Positions 18,844 through 28,215 of a DNA stretch of 64,000 nt are shown here, piece after piece. The translations under genes and the position numbers were made by a program. The notes under the pieces are model-generated. The model did no database searches and was not told the origin of the DNA. It saw nothing but the letters and a program-made list of their open reading frames with translations. Location of the stretch: assembly GCA_022457155.1 (NCBI GenBank), contig JAJGOT010000049.1, forward strand, positions 801,001-865,000. Direction: 5' to 3'. Source of the stretch: Cladopsammia gracilis (lineage: Eukaryota; Cnidaria; Anthozoa; Scleractinia; Dendrophylliidae). The first letter of the stretch is position 1. Every line of letters begins with the position of its first letter.

Positions 18844-20130
18844 TCACACGATAACCAGCTCATTTCCAATCTTAACGATTTTCACTTCTTCTTCATAGAG
18901 AACTATCGCATGTACATTGAAGTTTGCCGCTGCATCTGCGTTCAATCGATACCTGAATATCAACTGCTTGGGATCTCTTGTTGGTTTTTCAGTTTGATAA
19001 GTCAGATCGAAATAGATCAACGGGAAAAGAGAATTGAAATTGGCCAGATTCAGCTGTGTTCCAGTGTTATAATCATTTTTCCGCATTGCATAAGCCATGA
19101 CATCCTGGAAAATCCTCACTTTGCTTTCACTGTCGTACTCTGTTTCCGGGTAGAAAACTCCGTTTCCATATTCCAGCCGGCAGTTCAACAAGGATGAGTT
19201 TTCATTGTCCGCATTCAGCTTGAAAGTGTCCATCAGGTAGGGATTGCCTTCTGCAGGGTCATCATTGGGCGGAGCGGTTCTTTTCAGCCAGACAAAAATA
19301 TGCCTCACATTGTCGATGCTCGCTGAGATCTGGAAGAATCCTGATGACTGCGAGGGAGCTGATTGCTGATACATTTCCCTCAGATATTTCCATTGCGTTT
19401 CTTTCAGGAATGAGCTGACAAATTTGTCATAAAGAGAATCTTTGGGAGTCAATCTTGGCACCCAAAGCAAAAACCGGTTCACAACAACTCTTCCAGCATC
19501 AACGCCGTTTGCCATATGAATGAGTTCCCCATCATCTTGAAGTGTTATCTCGAATTGAAGCTGCATAGGCACAAGCATCTTATCTTCCAACTCCTCGAAA
19601 AAGGAAAAACGATTCAGGGGAATGATCGTGTTAATGTTCTTTGCACCGCCGTTTCCATTGTCTTGAACTGCTTGAGATTGCACTCGCCGAGCTTCAAATC
19701 CAAGATTCGTATTAGCGGTTGTTGCATCAGTATCCAAATACCAGAAACTGTTCTTGGCGACTGATCTGCTGAAGTCGTCGGAGTATTCCAGCAAATTCTT
19801 TGTGAAACAGACTTTATGCAGATTATCAGTATCATAAATAATCTTTCCCGCAGATCGGATTGTCAGGTGTTTAATCAGGGAATGAGCTCCATTGATCACT
19901 GTGATCCTGTCAGCTGCTGCATAGCCAGCACCATCTGCCAGTTTTTGGAGTTGAAATTGCACCTCGAAATACGCATTATACCAATCATAGAATGCCGATC
20001 TGTCATTAATCGTGAATTTATAACCATTTTTTTGTTGATGTTGATCATTAGCTGGAGCTCGGATTGTGTCATCCAGCTGGAAGCGCACTAATTCATTTCT
20101 TTGAAGATATTCATTCGATCGAAAAGCCAT
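18844..20130 (-). CDS. MCP: Double jelly-roll major capsid protein
   Basis: 428 aa, the expected hexon-type capsid protein that forms pseudo-hexameric trimers. Recognisable conserved stretches are YDWYNAYFEVQFQLQKLADG, ITVINGAHSLIKHLTIRSAG and KIIYDTDNLHK, then NLLEYSDDFSRSVAKNSFWY, in the first jelly roll. The second has RLEYGNGVFYPETEYD and PLIYFDLTYQTEK. The frame is intact from the ATG at 20130 to TAA/TGA at 18844, with no adenain-type GG site. It is preceded by the small basic gene with a 6-bp gap, inside a compact minus-strand virion block. An intact capsid gene is a point in favour of a young or selected copy. Confidence 0.93.
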   Translation of the reverse strand: MAFRSNEYLQRNELVRFQLDDTIRAPANDQHQQKNGYKFTINDRSAFYDWYNAYFEVQFQLQKLADGAGYAAADRITVINGAHSLIKHLTIRSAGKIIYDTDNLHKVCFTKNLLEYSDDFSRSVAKNSFWYLDTDATTANTNLGFEARRVQSQAVQDNGNGGAKNINTIIPLNRFSFFEELEDKMLVPMQLQFEITLQDDGELIHMANGVDAGRVVVNRFLLWVPRLTPKDSLYDKFVSSFLKETQWKYLREMYQQSAPSQSSGFFQISASIDNVRHIFVWLKRTAPPNDDPAEGNPYLMDTFKLNADNENSSLLNCRLEYGNGVFYPETEYDSESKVRIFQDVMAYAMRKNDYNTGTQLNLANFNSLFPLIYFDLTYQTEKPTRDPKQLIFRYRLNADAAANFNVHAIVLYEEEVKIVKIGNELVIV

Positions 20131-20136
20131 TTTATA

Positions 20137-20517
20137 TTATTTTTTTCTTTTTCGGACTCCCTGCCCAGAGATCAGCCTGTTCAATATAGCATCAGAACTT
20201 TCTCCGGAGGTTGACGCAGGGGCTGATTGTGGTCGAGCTGGCGGTTTTTTGCTCCCCTTTCTCATATTTCCCAGCTTTTTCATGATCAAATCACCAGATT
20301 TTTCAACTACTTTTTTGCCGAGTTTATCCCCAGCGTGAGAAATTCCTGATTCCAATGCTTTTTTCGCAATGGGTTTTGAGAATTTATTGAAGACGACTGA
20401 TGCGACCTTCCTCATTGGTTTGAAAATATTGTCCACAATGACACCTGTTCCTTTATGCCGGAAGACAAACCGCCCCAGCTGGGGGTGGAAAAAACGAGAG
20501 AATTCATAACTTTTCAT
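20137..20517 (-). CDS. Small basic virion-type protein, 126 aa
   Basis: Lys/Arg-rich throughout (FKPMRKVASVVFNKFSKPIA, KKPPARPQSAPAS, VRKRKK at the end), with a short hydrophobic or aromatic N-terminus (FFHPQLGRFVFRHKGTG). The segment GISHAGDKLGKKVVEKSGDL recalls a short protein conserved next to the capsid genes of Polintons. Its charge suggests DNA condensation or a core function like adenovirus pVII or pX, but this is not established. ISGQ-G near the C-terminus fits an adenain cleavage pattern and would release the last seven residues. Its ATG overlaps the stop of the penton-like gene as ATGA (20514-20517), which suggests coupled translation or splicing from a common transcript. Confidence 0.7.
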   Translation of the reverse strand: MKSYEFSRFFHPQLGRFVFRHKGTGVIVDNIFKPMRKVASVVFNKFSKPIAKKALESGISHAGDKLGKKVVEKSGDLIMKKLGNMRKGSKKPPARPQSAPASTSGESSDAILNRLISGQGVRKRKK

Positions 20518-21290
20518 TTTATTTGTTTTTTCAAGATAAGCGAGAACGCTGTATCGGCTCCATTCAAATCAACAACCCGCCTTTTCCCATCGGTGATATA
20601 AATCCGAATGGAGCTTATTCTGTTTTTATTCACAGGGCTGAACATCACTCTCATGGGTTCAAGGGTAAAACTATAGGAGGCCTGCAGAACAGATGTTGAA
20701 AAGGAGAAGATGATATCGCTCTCTTCCCCATCCACAAGCGAATCACTTGTGAGATCGCAATGAACGTTCAACATATCAGTATCTTGACTGAGGTTTGGAA
20801 CTCTGGGGCCAACATTGACTTTATCTTTCAGAATCTTTTTATCGAAACCAATGAGATCGTTGAAATTGGATTGTGTCAAATCCAGTTGATAATTTTCTTC
20901 CAGTGTGATTGTTACTCTGAAAGTTGTGGGAGAGAAAGCAAGATTGATTGGGAATTTTTCATTCTTTCCTGGGGTGGATCCTGCGAGGGGGCCTGTTGCG
21001 TTTCGAATTGCCGCATTCAAAGTGGAATAATCCCAAACCCCAGCGGGAAAGGTGATATCGGAAAATGTTTTCCCACCGTCAGAGCTGAATCTGATCAGCT
21101 GATTTTTCAATGCCGCATTGATGTTATACCACGTAAAACTCATATTGATAATTCTGTTCAACCCAACAACATATTGGGAATTTGGATCCAAAACAATGGG
21201 CCGATTGAATTTTGTTGTGAAATTTTCTGGTTTGTTTCCCCCAGTCTTGACAGAAAAGGAGGACAGGACAATTTCTCTTTCGATTTCCAT
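20514..21290 (-). CDS. mCP: Penton-like minor capsid protein (single jelly roll)
   Basis: The likely start is the ATG at 21290 (MEIEREIVLSSFSVKTGG), one base after the TAA of the preceding PPxY gene; an ATG at 21326 would add 12 residues. Family-typical segments are FTTKFNRPIVLDPNSQYVVG, NMSFTWYNI, WDYSTLNAAI, INLAFSPTTFRVTITLEENY, LDLTQSNFNDLIGF and the C-terminal ISSIRIYITDGKRRVVDLNG. This protein would occupy the five-fold vertices. The frame is intact and ends in the ATGA overlap with the small basic gene. Order and strand agree with the usual Polinton capsid block. Confidence 0.88.
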   Translation of the reverse strand: MEIEREIVLSSFSVKTGGNKPENFTTKFNRPIVLDPNSQYVVGLNRIINMSFTWYNINAALKNQLIRFSSDGGKTFSDITFPAGVWDYSTLNAAIRNATGPLAGSTPGKNEKFPINLAFSPTTFRVTITLEENYQLDLTQSNFNDLIGFDKKILKDKVNVGPRVPNLSQDTDMLNVHCDLTSDSLVDGEESDIIFSFSTSVLQASYSFTLEPMRVMFSPVNKNRISSIRIYITDGKRRVVDLNGADTAFSLILKKQIK

Positions 21291-21291
21291 T

Positions 21292-22269
21292 TTAGAGTTT
21301 GAAATACTTTCTGAAAAGCTTCTCATGCTGGGATTTGTTGATGGCGTTTTCTTTCAGGAGAAGATCAAGAATACCAACCCCGGTATTTCTGATGCCTGAA
21401 TTCGTATTCCCAGCAAGGATGGAGCCAACAATGACCTCAAGTTTCTGGAGGAGATCTGTGGGGTTGGAGAAAAAACGGATGGATCCACCTTTTTTTCTCC
21501 TGATTCCCGAACCTTCCAATGTCTTTTGTTTCGCTTGAAAATGTTTGATGTATTCACTCAAAATTCGGGATGAGTGGTCTATTCTGCTATGTTGCAAATT
21601 CTTTTGCTCTTGCGTTATTGCACCTTTATGGAACTTTTTGGACCAAGATGTTTTGTAGCCCTTCAACTGATTTCTTCTGTAGTTTGCAATGGTTACAATA
21701 TTCTTGAGATAATTGATTTTCCTCGTTGATGAGATATTTGGGTCACTGAGATTTTTCTCCACAGTATCATAATTTGTGAGGTCCAAGCTATCCAATATCT
21801 TATTGGCTTCCTCTTCCTCTTCCTCTTCCCATTCCCCTTCATCTCCCGGCGCAAGAGCATAATCGGGAGAGTCGTCTTCTTCATATTCAGGTGGATCTTC
21901 CCCTACCTCTTGCACAACTTCTTCATATGTTGGCGGCCCTGCTGGAATTTGCTTCTTGGGTTGGGATGGAACGGCCTCATCAAACAGGCCTTGGACATCC
22001 ATCTCTTCAAATGGATCGACTTCGGGGAGATAATCAATCTCCGCTGGTTTGGCTTTTTTCTTTTTCCGGGGAAGTGGCCGAAGCGGCCCCAAATTCGACT
22101 CAATCACCTCATCCAGTTTCGCTGTGATGGGTTTGAATGTTTTTTCAAGTCCGATTTGACTTGTCTTTTCACCCAACTTTTTCTGGGTGATAGCATTGTG
22201 AACAAAGTTGATTTTTTTGCCGAAAGCAGATTTGCTTTTAGCCATTTCTTGCCATTTCAATAAACTCAT
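21292..22269 (-). CDS. PPxY-motif virion-type protein, 325 aa
   Basis: First gene of the minus-strand virion block. Layout: basic N-terminus, Pro-rich acidic middle with PPTYEEV and PPEYEED (PPxY-type late-domain motifs that recruit WW-domain ubiquitin ligases in other viruses), an Asp/Glu run (EWEEEEEEEANKILD), a coiled or helical part, and a conserved-looking C-terminal domain (RFFSNPTDLLQKLEVIVGSI, GVGILDLLLKENAINKSQHE). LEGS-G fits an adenain-type cleavage site. PPxY motifs with an adenain site recall adenovirus pVI, but homology is not shown. It is divergent from the ATPase gene across about 75 bp. Confidence 0.75.
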   Translation of the reverse strand: MSLLKWQEMAKSKSAFGKKINFVHNAITQKKLGEKTSQIGLEKTFKPITAKLDEVIESNLGPLRPLPRKKKKAKPAEIDYLPEVDPFEEMDVQGLFDEAVPSQPKKQIPAGPPTYEEVVQEVGEDPPEYEEDDSPDYALAPGDEGEWEEEEEEEANKILDSLDLTNYDTVEKNLSDPNISSTRKINYLKNIVTIANYRRNQLKGYKTSWSKKFHKGAITQEQKNLQHSRIDHSSRILSEYIKHFQAKQKTLEGSGIRRKKGGSIRFFSNPTDLLQKLEVIVGSILAGNTNSGIRNTGVGILDLLLKENAINKSQHEKLFRKYFKL

Positions 22270-22343
22270 TTATATCCCAGAAACACAAATTTGGGATGTA
22301 GAACAAGATGTAGAACAAGATGTACAACAAGATAAAGAACGCC
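22270..22343. promoter_or_regulatory. Divergent promoter region with 12-bp tandem repeats
   Basis: The gap between the minus-strand virion block and the ATPase gene holds three to four copies of gatgtagaacaa at 22295-22330 and beyond. The array runs through the first ATG (22320) of the ATPase frame, which favours the later ATGs at 22344 or 22359 as the real start. Confidence 0.5.
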
Positions 22344-22993
22344 ATGTTCATTAATAAAATGAAGATTCCAAATTATGATTGTCAGGATCCAATCACGAAT
22401 TTCAAACAACTTCACCCGTTCATGCCGGATCGAACTTTCAGAATGTTGATCTGTGGCCCTTCGGGATCGGGGAAAACAAATGTTCTCCTGGATATGATCC
22501 TCCGCCCGCTGCTCTTCTACGACAAAATTTATCTCTATGCGAAAAATCTTGACCAAACCAAATATCAACATCTGCTGAAAACATTTCGCCCATTCAGCAA
22601 AGAAGCTGGGTATGACGTTGTGGAAGCATCCCCGGATGAAATCATCCCAGTTTCTGAATTGTCAGGGGAGAATCAAAAGCTGGTTGTTTTCGATGATTTT
22701 GTTTCCGAAAAAACCAAAAGCCATTGATTGATTATTTCATTCAGGGCAGGCACAAGAAATGTTCTGTGATTTATCTTTCGCAAAGTTATTTCGGAACACC
22801 AAAAGATATCCGCCTGAATTGTTCGCATTTTTGCATCTTTGAATTCCCCAGCAACAAAGAAATTACGGCGATCTGCAGGGAGAACAATGTCAGCAAAGAA
22901 GATTATCGGAAAGCAACGCATGATCCGTTCTCTTTCCTGTATGTGGATAAGCCGAGGAAATTCATTGCCAAAAATTTTGATGAAAGCATTTAA
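22344..22993 (+). CDS. ATP: FtsK/HerA-type DNA-packaging ATPase (frameshifted)
   Basis: This would drive element DNA into capsids. The Walker A motif is MLICGPSGSGKTN and Walker B is KLVVFDDFV. The first frame ends at TGA 22725-22727; the C-terminal part is in the next frame, with IDYFIQGRHKKCSVIYLSQS (sensor-type region), YFGTPKDIRLNCSHF and DPFSFLYVDKPRKF, ending at TAA 22991-22993. The break falls at the A6 run 22708-22713 and equals one missing A. Length and motif order fit the Polinton/poxvirus A32-like family. The next gene starts two bases after the stop. The shift may be an assembly error, decay or ribosomal -1 slippage; the sequence alone cannot say. Confidence 0.88.
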
Positions 22994-22994
22994 A

Positions 22995-24813
22995 ATGAGT
23001 TATTCAAATGGATTGCTGTCTGAAACAAGCAACTTCCAGGGAGGACGAGATGGAAAAGATGGATTGCCAGGAGTTGGTTTCAAGCTGACGCCAGCAGGGG
23101 ACTTCGACCTGCAAAGGAAACGCCTGACAAATGTCGCTGAAGGAACGGGGAATTCGGATGCAATTACCAAACACCAAGTTGACACGCTTGCAACGCAATT
23201 GCGAGCAGATTCTCTCCAGGTGGATGGTTCCTCGCATATGACTGGGGATCTTGATCTCAGGGGACAAAAACTCATCAACCCCGGGGAAATAGAAATGAAT
23301 CGCAAATTGATCGTCAATCTGGACACGGATGAAAACCAGGATTTGTCAGCGGTGAATATGGTCACTCTGAAAAAATTCCACCCTGATGCTCCGGCTCACA
23401 CTCATGAAGTCACGAAGGATATTGATTTAAAAGAACTTTTCAACGTGAAAAACTCAAAACAACAAACATGGCATGATTTGGGAGCGCATTATAACAACCT
23501 GGTTTCTTATAATGACGCCAAAAATATCTTTCTCAGCCGCAAAGAGACGTTTCCAATGGAGACAGCTTTGGATATGGGAAATCACACCATTTTTAACGTG
23601 AAAGATCCCGAAGTTGCCGATCAGGGCGCAAATAAAAGATATGTGGATGCCCAATCCGCGAAAAAGCTTTCGTTGGAAGGCGGGACAATGACCGGAAACC
23701 TGGATATGAACTCGCAACAAATCAACAATATTGCAACGCCAACTCTGAAGCGACAACCCACGTCAAAATCTTATGTGGATAACCAGATAGGAGGTGTGGT
23801 AGCCCACACGATGGAATTAGAAGAGAAGATCAAAAAATACGTAAATGAATCGCATATCACGTCAACCTCTCACCCAAAGGACGCATTCTGCTATCTGATG
23901 GAAGATGTGGATGAATCCAGCTCTGAACATCATATGACAGTGACTGGGATAAGTGATTTTCCAGATTCGCCGCATCATTTCAACAAGAAGGCTTATGACT
24001 TACAAATCACAAAAAAATCTTTTTAATGAATACTCTGGGAGACTTGGATTCAATATGTACAATCTCACAGACGGAGAATACACGATTTGCATTGAATTCT
24101 TCCCCGCGTCAATGGATGGTGTGAGCGTTAATGTCGTGAGCACAAGTCTGAATATCAAGCAACAATCAACAAAGAAGTTTTCGGGGTATTCCAGATCCAT
24201 CATCCACATGCACAAATGGGAGATCACTCCACCAGAATACATTTATCTGGATCTGAAGTGGCGGGGAACTGCCGAGTCAGCTGCAGAAGGATCCGCAAAG
24301 TTGATCATATATGGCATTGCTGGTTCTCAACCTGATGTTGAAAGCAGCGTTTATGATTCCCCTTTCGTTTTCCAAGCGGGGAAGATGGTCATGGAGACTG
24401 ACTTGGATTTGAATTCGCACTCCTTGTTGAATTTGCCGCTTCGCCCGTCAAAACACTTCATTTTTGCAAGATTTGTGAAAGGAAAACACGGTGATTGTTT
24501 GATCTTCCCAAATGAAGAGGAAGATGAAACAAATTATTGGCAACAATTTGGATCTGACTTCCGGATTTTGAATGGCACGGTTTTCATTCTTCAACGCGGT
24601 TCCAACCCAGTGAGTGGAGCAACCATCATCATGACAAGTGTTGTTAAAGGAGATCGCATCACTCGGAAAGCAGTCAGACCTTCCACCAATTCATTTGGTT
24701 CACTGCAGTTCACCTTCAATCTCCATGTTGGGCAGGAAGAAGCTTTCTATCTGGCTCTCTCGGATGGAAATGCCATTCAAAGAGCAAAAGCGACAATTCT
24801 GATTGAAAAATGA
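22995..24813 (+). CDS. Fibre-like protein with LDM...NV...YVD repeats (frameshifted)
   Basis: ATG 22995 opens MSYSNGLL, then a short collagen-like GRDGKDGLPGVG. It is followed by repeats of the type LDMGNHTIFNVKDPEVADQG (others: DLQRKRLTNVAEGTGNSDAI, NLDMNSQQINNIATP, and after the break DLDLNSHSLLNLP). Such repeats, ending in KxYVD, resemble trimeric tail-fibre shafts. The C-terminal third is a beta-rich domain (NLTDGEYTICIEFFPASMD...), possibly a receptor-binding knob. The frame breaks at the A7 run 24011-24017: the first frame stops at 24026 and the rest continues in the next frame to TGA 24811-24813. This is again a -1 shift. It follows the ATPase stop by one base. Role inferred from repeats and position only. 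Confidence 0.75.
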
Positions 24814-24828
24814 TTTTCTCCCTGAAAA

Positions 24829-25347
24829 ATGAGAGCGAGCGAGCGAAGCGAGCCGAGCCGCGCGAAGCGAAAACAAAGCATCTTTGCTTTCAATCACATC
24901 AACCCCGCAATTCGGGAAGAAGAACTGGAAGAGATCAAAAAACTTTTTCGATTTTATCACAAAAGATTTTGGTGCCTGAAACGACTTTACAGTCGATTCA
25001 AGAAGTTGAATCTTTCCCTGAATTTGACTTCCACTGGATTGGTGGCAATCGGCACGATTGCTGGGGCCGCGACTTTGAACCCAATCATTTTGGGAGTTAT
25101 CTCCGGAGTGGGATTGCTTGTGAAAACGGTTCACGAGATGAAGAACCTGAAATCAAAGATCGACATGGCCAAGTTCGTCTTCACCACTTATGAAAAAACT
25201 CTGACTGAGTTGAGATTTGCTTTGAGATCAGGAAAATTCGACAGGGACGAATTTCTCCCTGCGATGGAAGCGATTGACGGGATCGTGATCGACTTGGGGT
25301 TGAATCTGGAGAGATTTGAGAGGGAATATGACACTCTCTTTGAATAA
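24829..25347 (+). CDS. Helical protein with hydrophobic central segment, 172 aa
   Basis: No family assigned. The N-terminus (MRASERSEPSRAKRKQS) is encoded by a GCGAAGCG-type repeat. Residues about 30-60 are a charged helix, and residues about 66-100 are a long hydrophobic stretch (LTSTGLVAIGTIAGAATLNP, then IILGVISGVGLLV) able to span or insert in a membrane. The rest is helical (FERE at the end). Similar-looking glycine-rich hydrophobic helical proteins are common in cnidarian Polintons, so a conserved accessory virion or membrane protein is plausible. It follows the fibre gene on the same strand after 15 bp and ends 31 bp before the converging gene. Confidence 0.6.
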   Translation: MRASERSEPSRAKRKQSIFAFNHINPAIREEELEEIKKLFRFYHKRFWCLKRLYSRFKKLNLSLNLTSTGLVAIGTIAGAATLNPIILGVISGVGLLVKTVHEMKNLKSKIDMAKFVFTTYEKTLTELRFALRSGKFDRDEFLPAMEAIDGIVIDLGLNLERFEREYDTLFE

Positions 25348-25370
25348 TTTCATTTCCGCTGGAAATGAAA
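25348..25370. terminator. Hairpin between converging genes
   Basis: TTTCATTTCC, loop GCT, GGAAATGAAA: a perfect 10-bp stem that occupies most of the 31-bp gap between two converging stop codons (25347 and 25379). It may mark 3' ends on both strands; the function is inferred from position. Confidence 0.45.
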
Positions 25371-25378
25371 ATCACAGC

Positions 25379-26905
25379 TCACTTAGGAATTATCTGAACT
25401 CTCCAATACCATTCCCCAGCAAACTCCCTAACATCCAGGGGAAAGATCGGCATCCAGAGATCGCTTTCCAGGATTTCTCGCGGCGGGGCAGGAAAAGGAA
25501 AACCGACCTCCAACGAGGCGGGAGTCGGCCCCATCACCACGCAATTATCAAAATGCTCACTGGCCACCAGAAACTGCATTTTGTCGTTGTCTTTTTCAAC
25601 CAAACCTTTCACCCGAAATCCCTGGGGAAGAATATGGCGCATATTTCTGAGGAAGGCAAATTCTGGATCCATTGGCGCATTTTCGCAATGCTTCCAAATA
25701 TCTGGATGGAATGGATTTCGCTCACTCTCGATGAGTTTCACGCGCTTCTTTTCATTTTTCTCCCATTCCTCTTCCGCCTTTTCCTCAGGAGAGGGTATGT
25801 CTTTCGCATTTTCCTCTGCCCAAGCCACCATTTTTTCCTCATCTTCCAGTGCGTGTTTTTCGCGGTTCGCGACAGGTGTTTCCATCCTGGTTGGTTTCTC
25901 CTGGCCTTGCAAAACAAAACAAAACCAGGGCTCAAATTCAGTCTCGCTGATTCTCGCTGAGAACTTCCAGACCCCTTCTGCGAAATAATTCACAAAGTCT
26001 GTTTCATAGGGGTAATCCAAATACCGCTTGTCAAAATAATCTATAAAATCCTGCCAGACTTTCACGGGAAAATTACTGCCGGTGTTGGGGTTGAAAAGCA
26101 CCCGCTTTGTTTGAAACTTTTCCATGTCGGGGGTCAAAGTCATTTCCCATCCCGGATAGCGATTTTTCATCCACTGAAACTTCATTCCCCAATTTCGCTG
26201 CACATCATCCAGCGCCTTCTGACCCACCACATCTGCGGGGCGAGGAAGAGATTTCTTCTGTGGTTGCAGCGATGCTTTTTCAACTTGGAATTTGACCCCA
26301 TCTCTTCTCCGGGTGAAGGAATTTCTCCCGCTTTTCAATGCATCATGAATTGTTCTCGCATCGATCCCCAACTCAGATGTTGCCGCCGAAACATTGGGAT
26401 AAATCTTGGTTGAACTGGGGGAAGTGACTCTGACGGGAATCGCATGCGGTTTTTGGGTGATGGCCGGGATTTTTCTCGCTTCGCTCGCTTCGCTTCGCTC
26501 CGCTCCAGCCGCTTCGGGAAGAGAACCCACCGGTTCCTTGTCGGCAATTCGTTTCATGAAATAATCTTTTCCATTTTTCCTGATTTTCCAACTCTGGCAC
26601 CAGCCAGTTCTTTTGAAAGCGCAAGAAACGGCTTGCCTTGTGACTCCGATCCATGCTGCCATTTCGGTTTCGGTTTCAAATTTCGCCAGCGGAGGATCGC
26701 TGGGAGATTCATGAACTGAAAAACGAGTGACTTTTTGGTCGACAATTGTCACTTCCCTCCCGCGAAACTGAAATTTGTTTCTTCCTTCATTGATTGCTTT
26801 GTTCAAAGTTTTAGGAGAAAAATGCATGAATGCTACCAACTTCGCCTGGGACGAAAATCGCTGGCTGAGCCTTTCTTTGGAAACTGCATCTATCAAAACC
26901 CACAT
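25379..26905 (-). CDS. Protein with three NUMOD1/HTH-like modules and an unknown C-terminal domain
   Basis: 508 aa from ATG 26905 (MWVLIDAVSKERLSQRF); the frame extends a little further upstream without ATG. Three similar modules of about 50 residues follow one another: FSSQAKLVAFMHFSPKTLNK, then FETETEMAAWIGVTRQAVSC, then YPNVSAATSELGIDARTIHD, each ending in a basic segment (KFQFRGREV, SWKIRKNG, SFTRRRDGVKFQV). This is the layout of NUMOD1-type DNA-binding repeats, with a short helix-turn-helix of the form S...A...GV...V. A GCGAAGCG-encoded linker (AERSEASEAR) separates modules 2 and 3. The remaining 280 residues (WYWRVQI at the end) match nothing I know. A sequence-specific regulator or origin binder is possible. 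A 20-bp repeat array lies just upstream of the start (27041-27168). Confidence 0.6.
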   Translation of the reverse strand: MWVLIDAVSKERLSQRFSSQAKLVAFMHFSPKTLNKAINEGRNKFQFRGREVTIVDQKVTRFSVHESPSDPPLAKFETETEMAAWIGVTRQAVSCAFKRTGWCQSWKIRKNGKDYFMKRIADKEPVGSLPEAAGAERSEASEARKIPAITQKPHAIPVRVTSPSSTKIYPNVSAATSELGIDARTIHDALKSGRNSFTRRRDGVKFQVEKASLQPQKKSLPRPADVVGQKALDDVQRNWGMKFQWMKNRYPGWEMTLTPDMEKFQTKRVLFNPNTGSNFPVKVWQDFIDYFDKRYLDYPYETDFVNYFAEGVWKFSARISETEFEPWFCFVLQGQEKPTRMETPVANREKHALEDEEKMVAWAEENAKDIPSPEEKAEEEWEKNEKKRVKLIESERNPFHPDIWKHCENAPMDPEFAFLRNMRHILPQGFRVKGLVEKDNDKMQFLVASEHFDNCVVMGPTPASLEVGFPFPAPPREILESDLWMPIFPLDVREFAGEWYWRVQIIPK

Positions 26906-27040
26906 TTTGATAGGTGGAAAAAAATAAATTAATTTCGGAATCTTCTTGGTGAACTTTGTTTTGTGGATTCTCAGGAGAAATGCCAACGCCGCAAATCTCA
27001 GGAAAAATCAGGAATTTCTCGACGAATCTGAATTCTCCGG

Positions 27041-27168
27041 CGAATTCAGGGGGAAAATCTTGACAAATTCAGGGGGATAAAATGTAAATTCAGGGGGAAA
27101 ATGACAAATTCAGGGGACAAAATGACAAATTCAGGGGGAAAATGACAAATTCAGGGGGAAAAAATGAA
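27041..27168. promoter_or_regulatory. Tandem AATTCAGGGGG repeats upstream of the multi-HTH gene
   Basis: Six copies of AATTCAGGGG(G) with the spacer AAAATGACA, period about 20-22 bp, located 130-260 bp before the ATG at 26905 on the minus strand. Its position and periodicity suggest operator-like sites. No binding protein is known; the neighbouring HTH-module protein is the obvious candidate. Confidence 0.5.
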
Positions 27169-27849
27169 ACTTTCCTGAATTTTTGAGTTCATTTTCGCAG
27201 GAAAATGAACTGAAAAAAGTTGATTTCCCCCATCACGTGGGTGGGGGAGCTGAAATCATTTTCCGGAAGAATTTTTTGATTTTATTTTGAAAAAATTTCT
27301 ATAAAACCGTTTGGAGAAATAATTCCCAGAGAAAACCTGGGGTTAGATAAAATGCAATGAATATACTGTAGGAAAAGAGCATAAAAAAACCCTCCCCAAC
27401 AATGTTTTTATTTGTAAAACATGTTCAACGATGGGGGTCAGAAATAGCGCGCCTTTTTTTCTCCGGAAAATAGAATTTAGCCAAACCCACAGACAGTTGT
27501 GGGGTTTTTTGCCATTTTCTCCTGAGTTCAGCAGAAAAGCAGGGCACAGAGGGCAGTTTTTTTCCCCACAATGGCCCAAAATACACCCCGGATTGCAAAA
27601 ATTCTCCCCTTGACAACTTTCCCCAAATTTTGTGTGAATTTTGAGGTCAAATTCTGCTCCAATTTTGATGAATTTGAGGCCAAATTTTTGCTCCGGGGGA
27701 AGAGAAAAGATTTATGTCATTCCCAGATTTTTCAAAGTTGCATCTCAATTTTGTCCCCGACATTTTTCCGGATTGGTTAGATTTTCAAAATTCATTTTCC
27801 GGAATTCATTTTCCGGAATTCATTTTCAAATTCAAATTTCAAATTCAAA

Positions 27850-28215
27850 ATTCAAAAATTCGTTTTTTCTGGAGCAGATATTTTTTCCAGAATTCAAAAT
27901 TCAAAATTCAAAAATTCGTTTTTTCTGGAGCAGATATTTTTTCCAGAATTCAAAATTCAAAATTCAAAAATTCGTTTTTTCTGGAGCAGATATTTTTTCC
28001 AGAATTCAAAATTCAAAAATTCGTTTTTTCTGGAGCAGATATTTTTTCCAGAATTCAAAATTCAAAAATTCGTTTTTTCTGGAGCAGATATTTTTTCCAG
28101 AATTCAAAATTCAAAATTCAAAAATTCGTTTTTTCTGGAGCAGATATTTTTTCCAGAATTCAAAATTCAAAATTCAAAATACATTTTTCTGGAGCAGATA
28201 TTTTTTCCAGAATTA
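27850..28215. repeat. T-rich tandem array 2 (CTGGAGCAGATATTTTTTCCAG units)
   Basis: Seven units with CTGGAGCAGATATTTTTTCC starting at about 27869, 27925, 27981, 28030, 28079, 28135 and 28189. The spacing is 56 or 49 bp, differing by one AAATTCA heptamer. The linker is a run of AAATTC repeats followed by GTTTTTT. The core TTTTTTCCAGAATT is shared with array 1. ORFs across it are artefacts of the repeat. Confidence 0.92.

Noticed and set aside
27343..27579. 78-aa minus-strand ORF in the Polinton intergenic region
   Set aside because: No domain, no neighbour spacing like the real genes, and low coding character.
27041..28215. CRISPR-like array
   Set aside because: Repeats are directly tandem or have repetitive spacers, there are no cas genes, and the context is eukaryotic.
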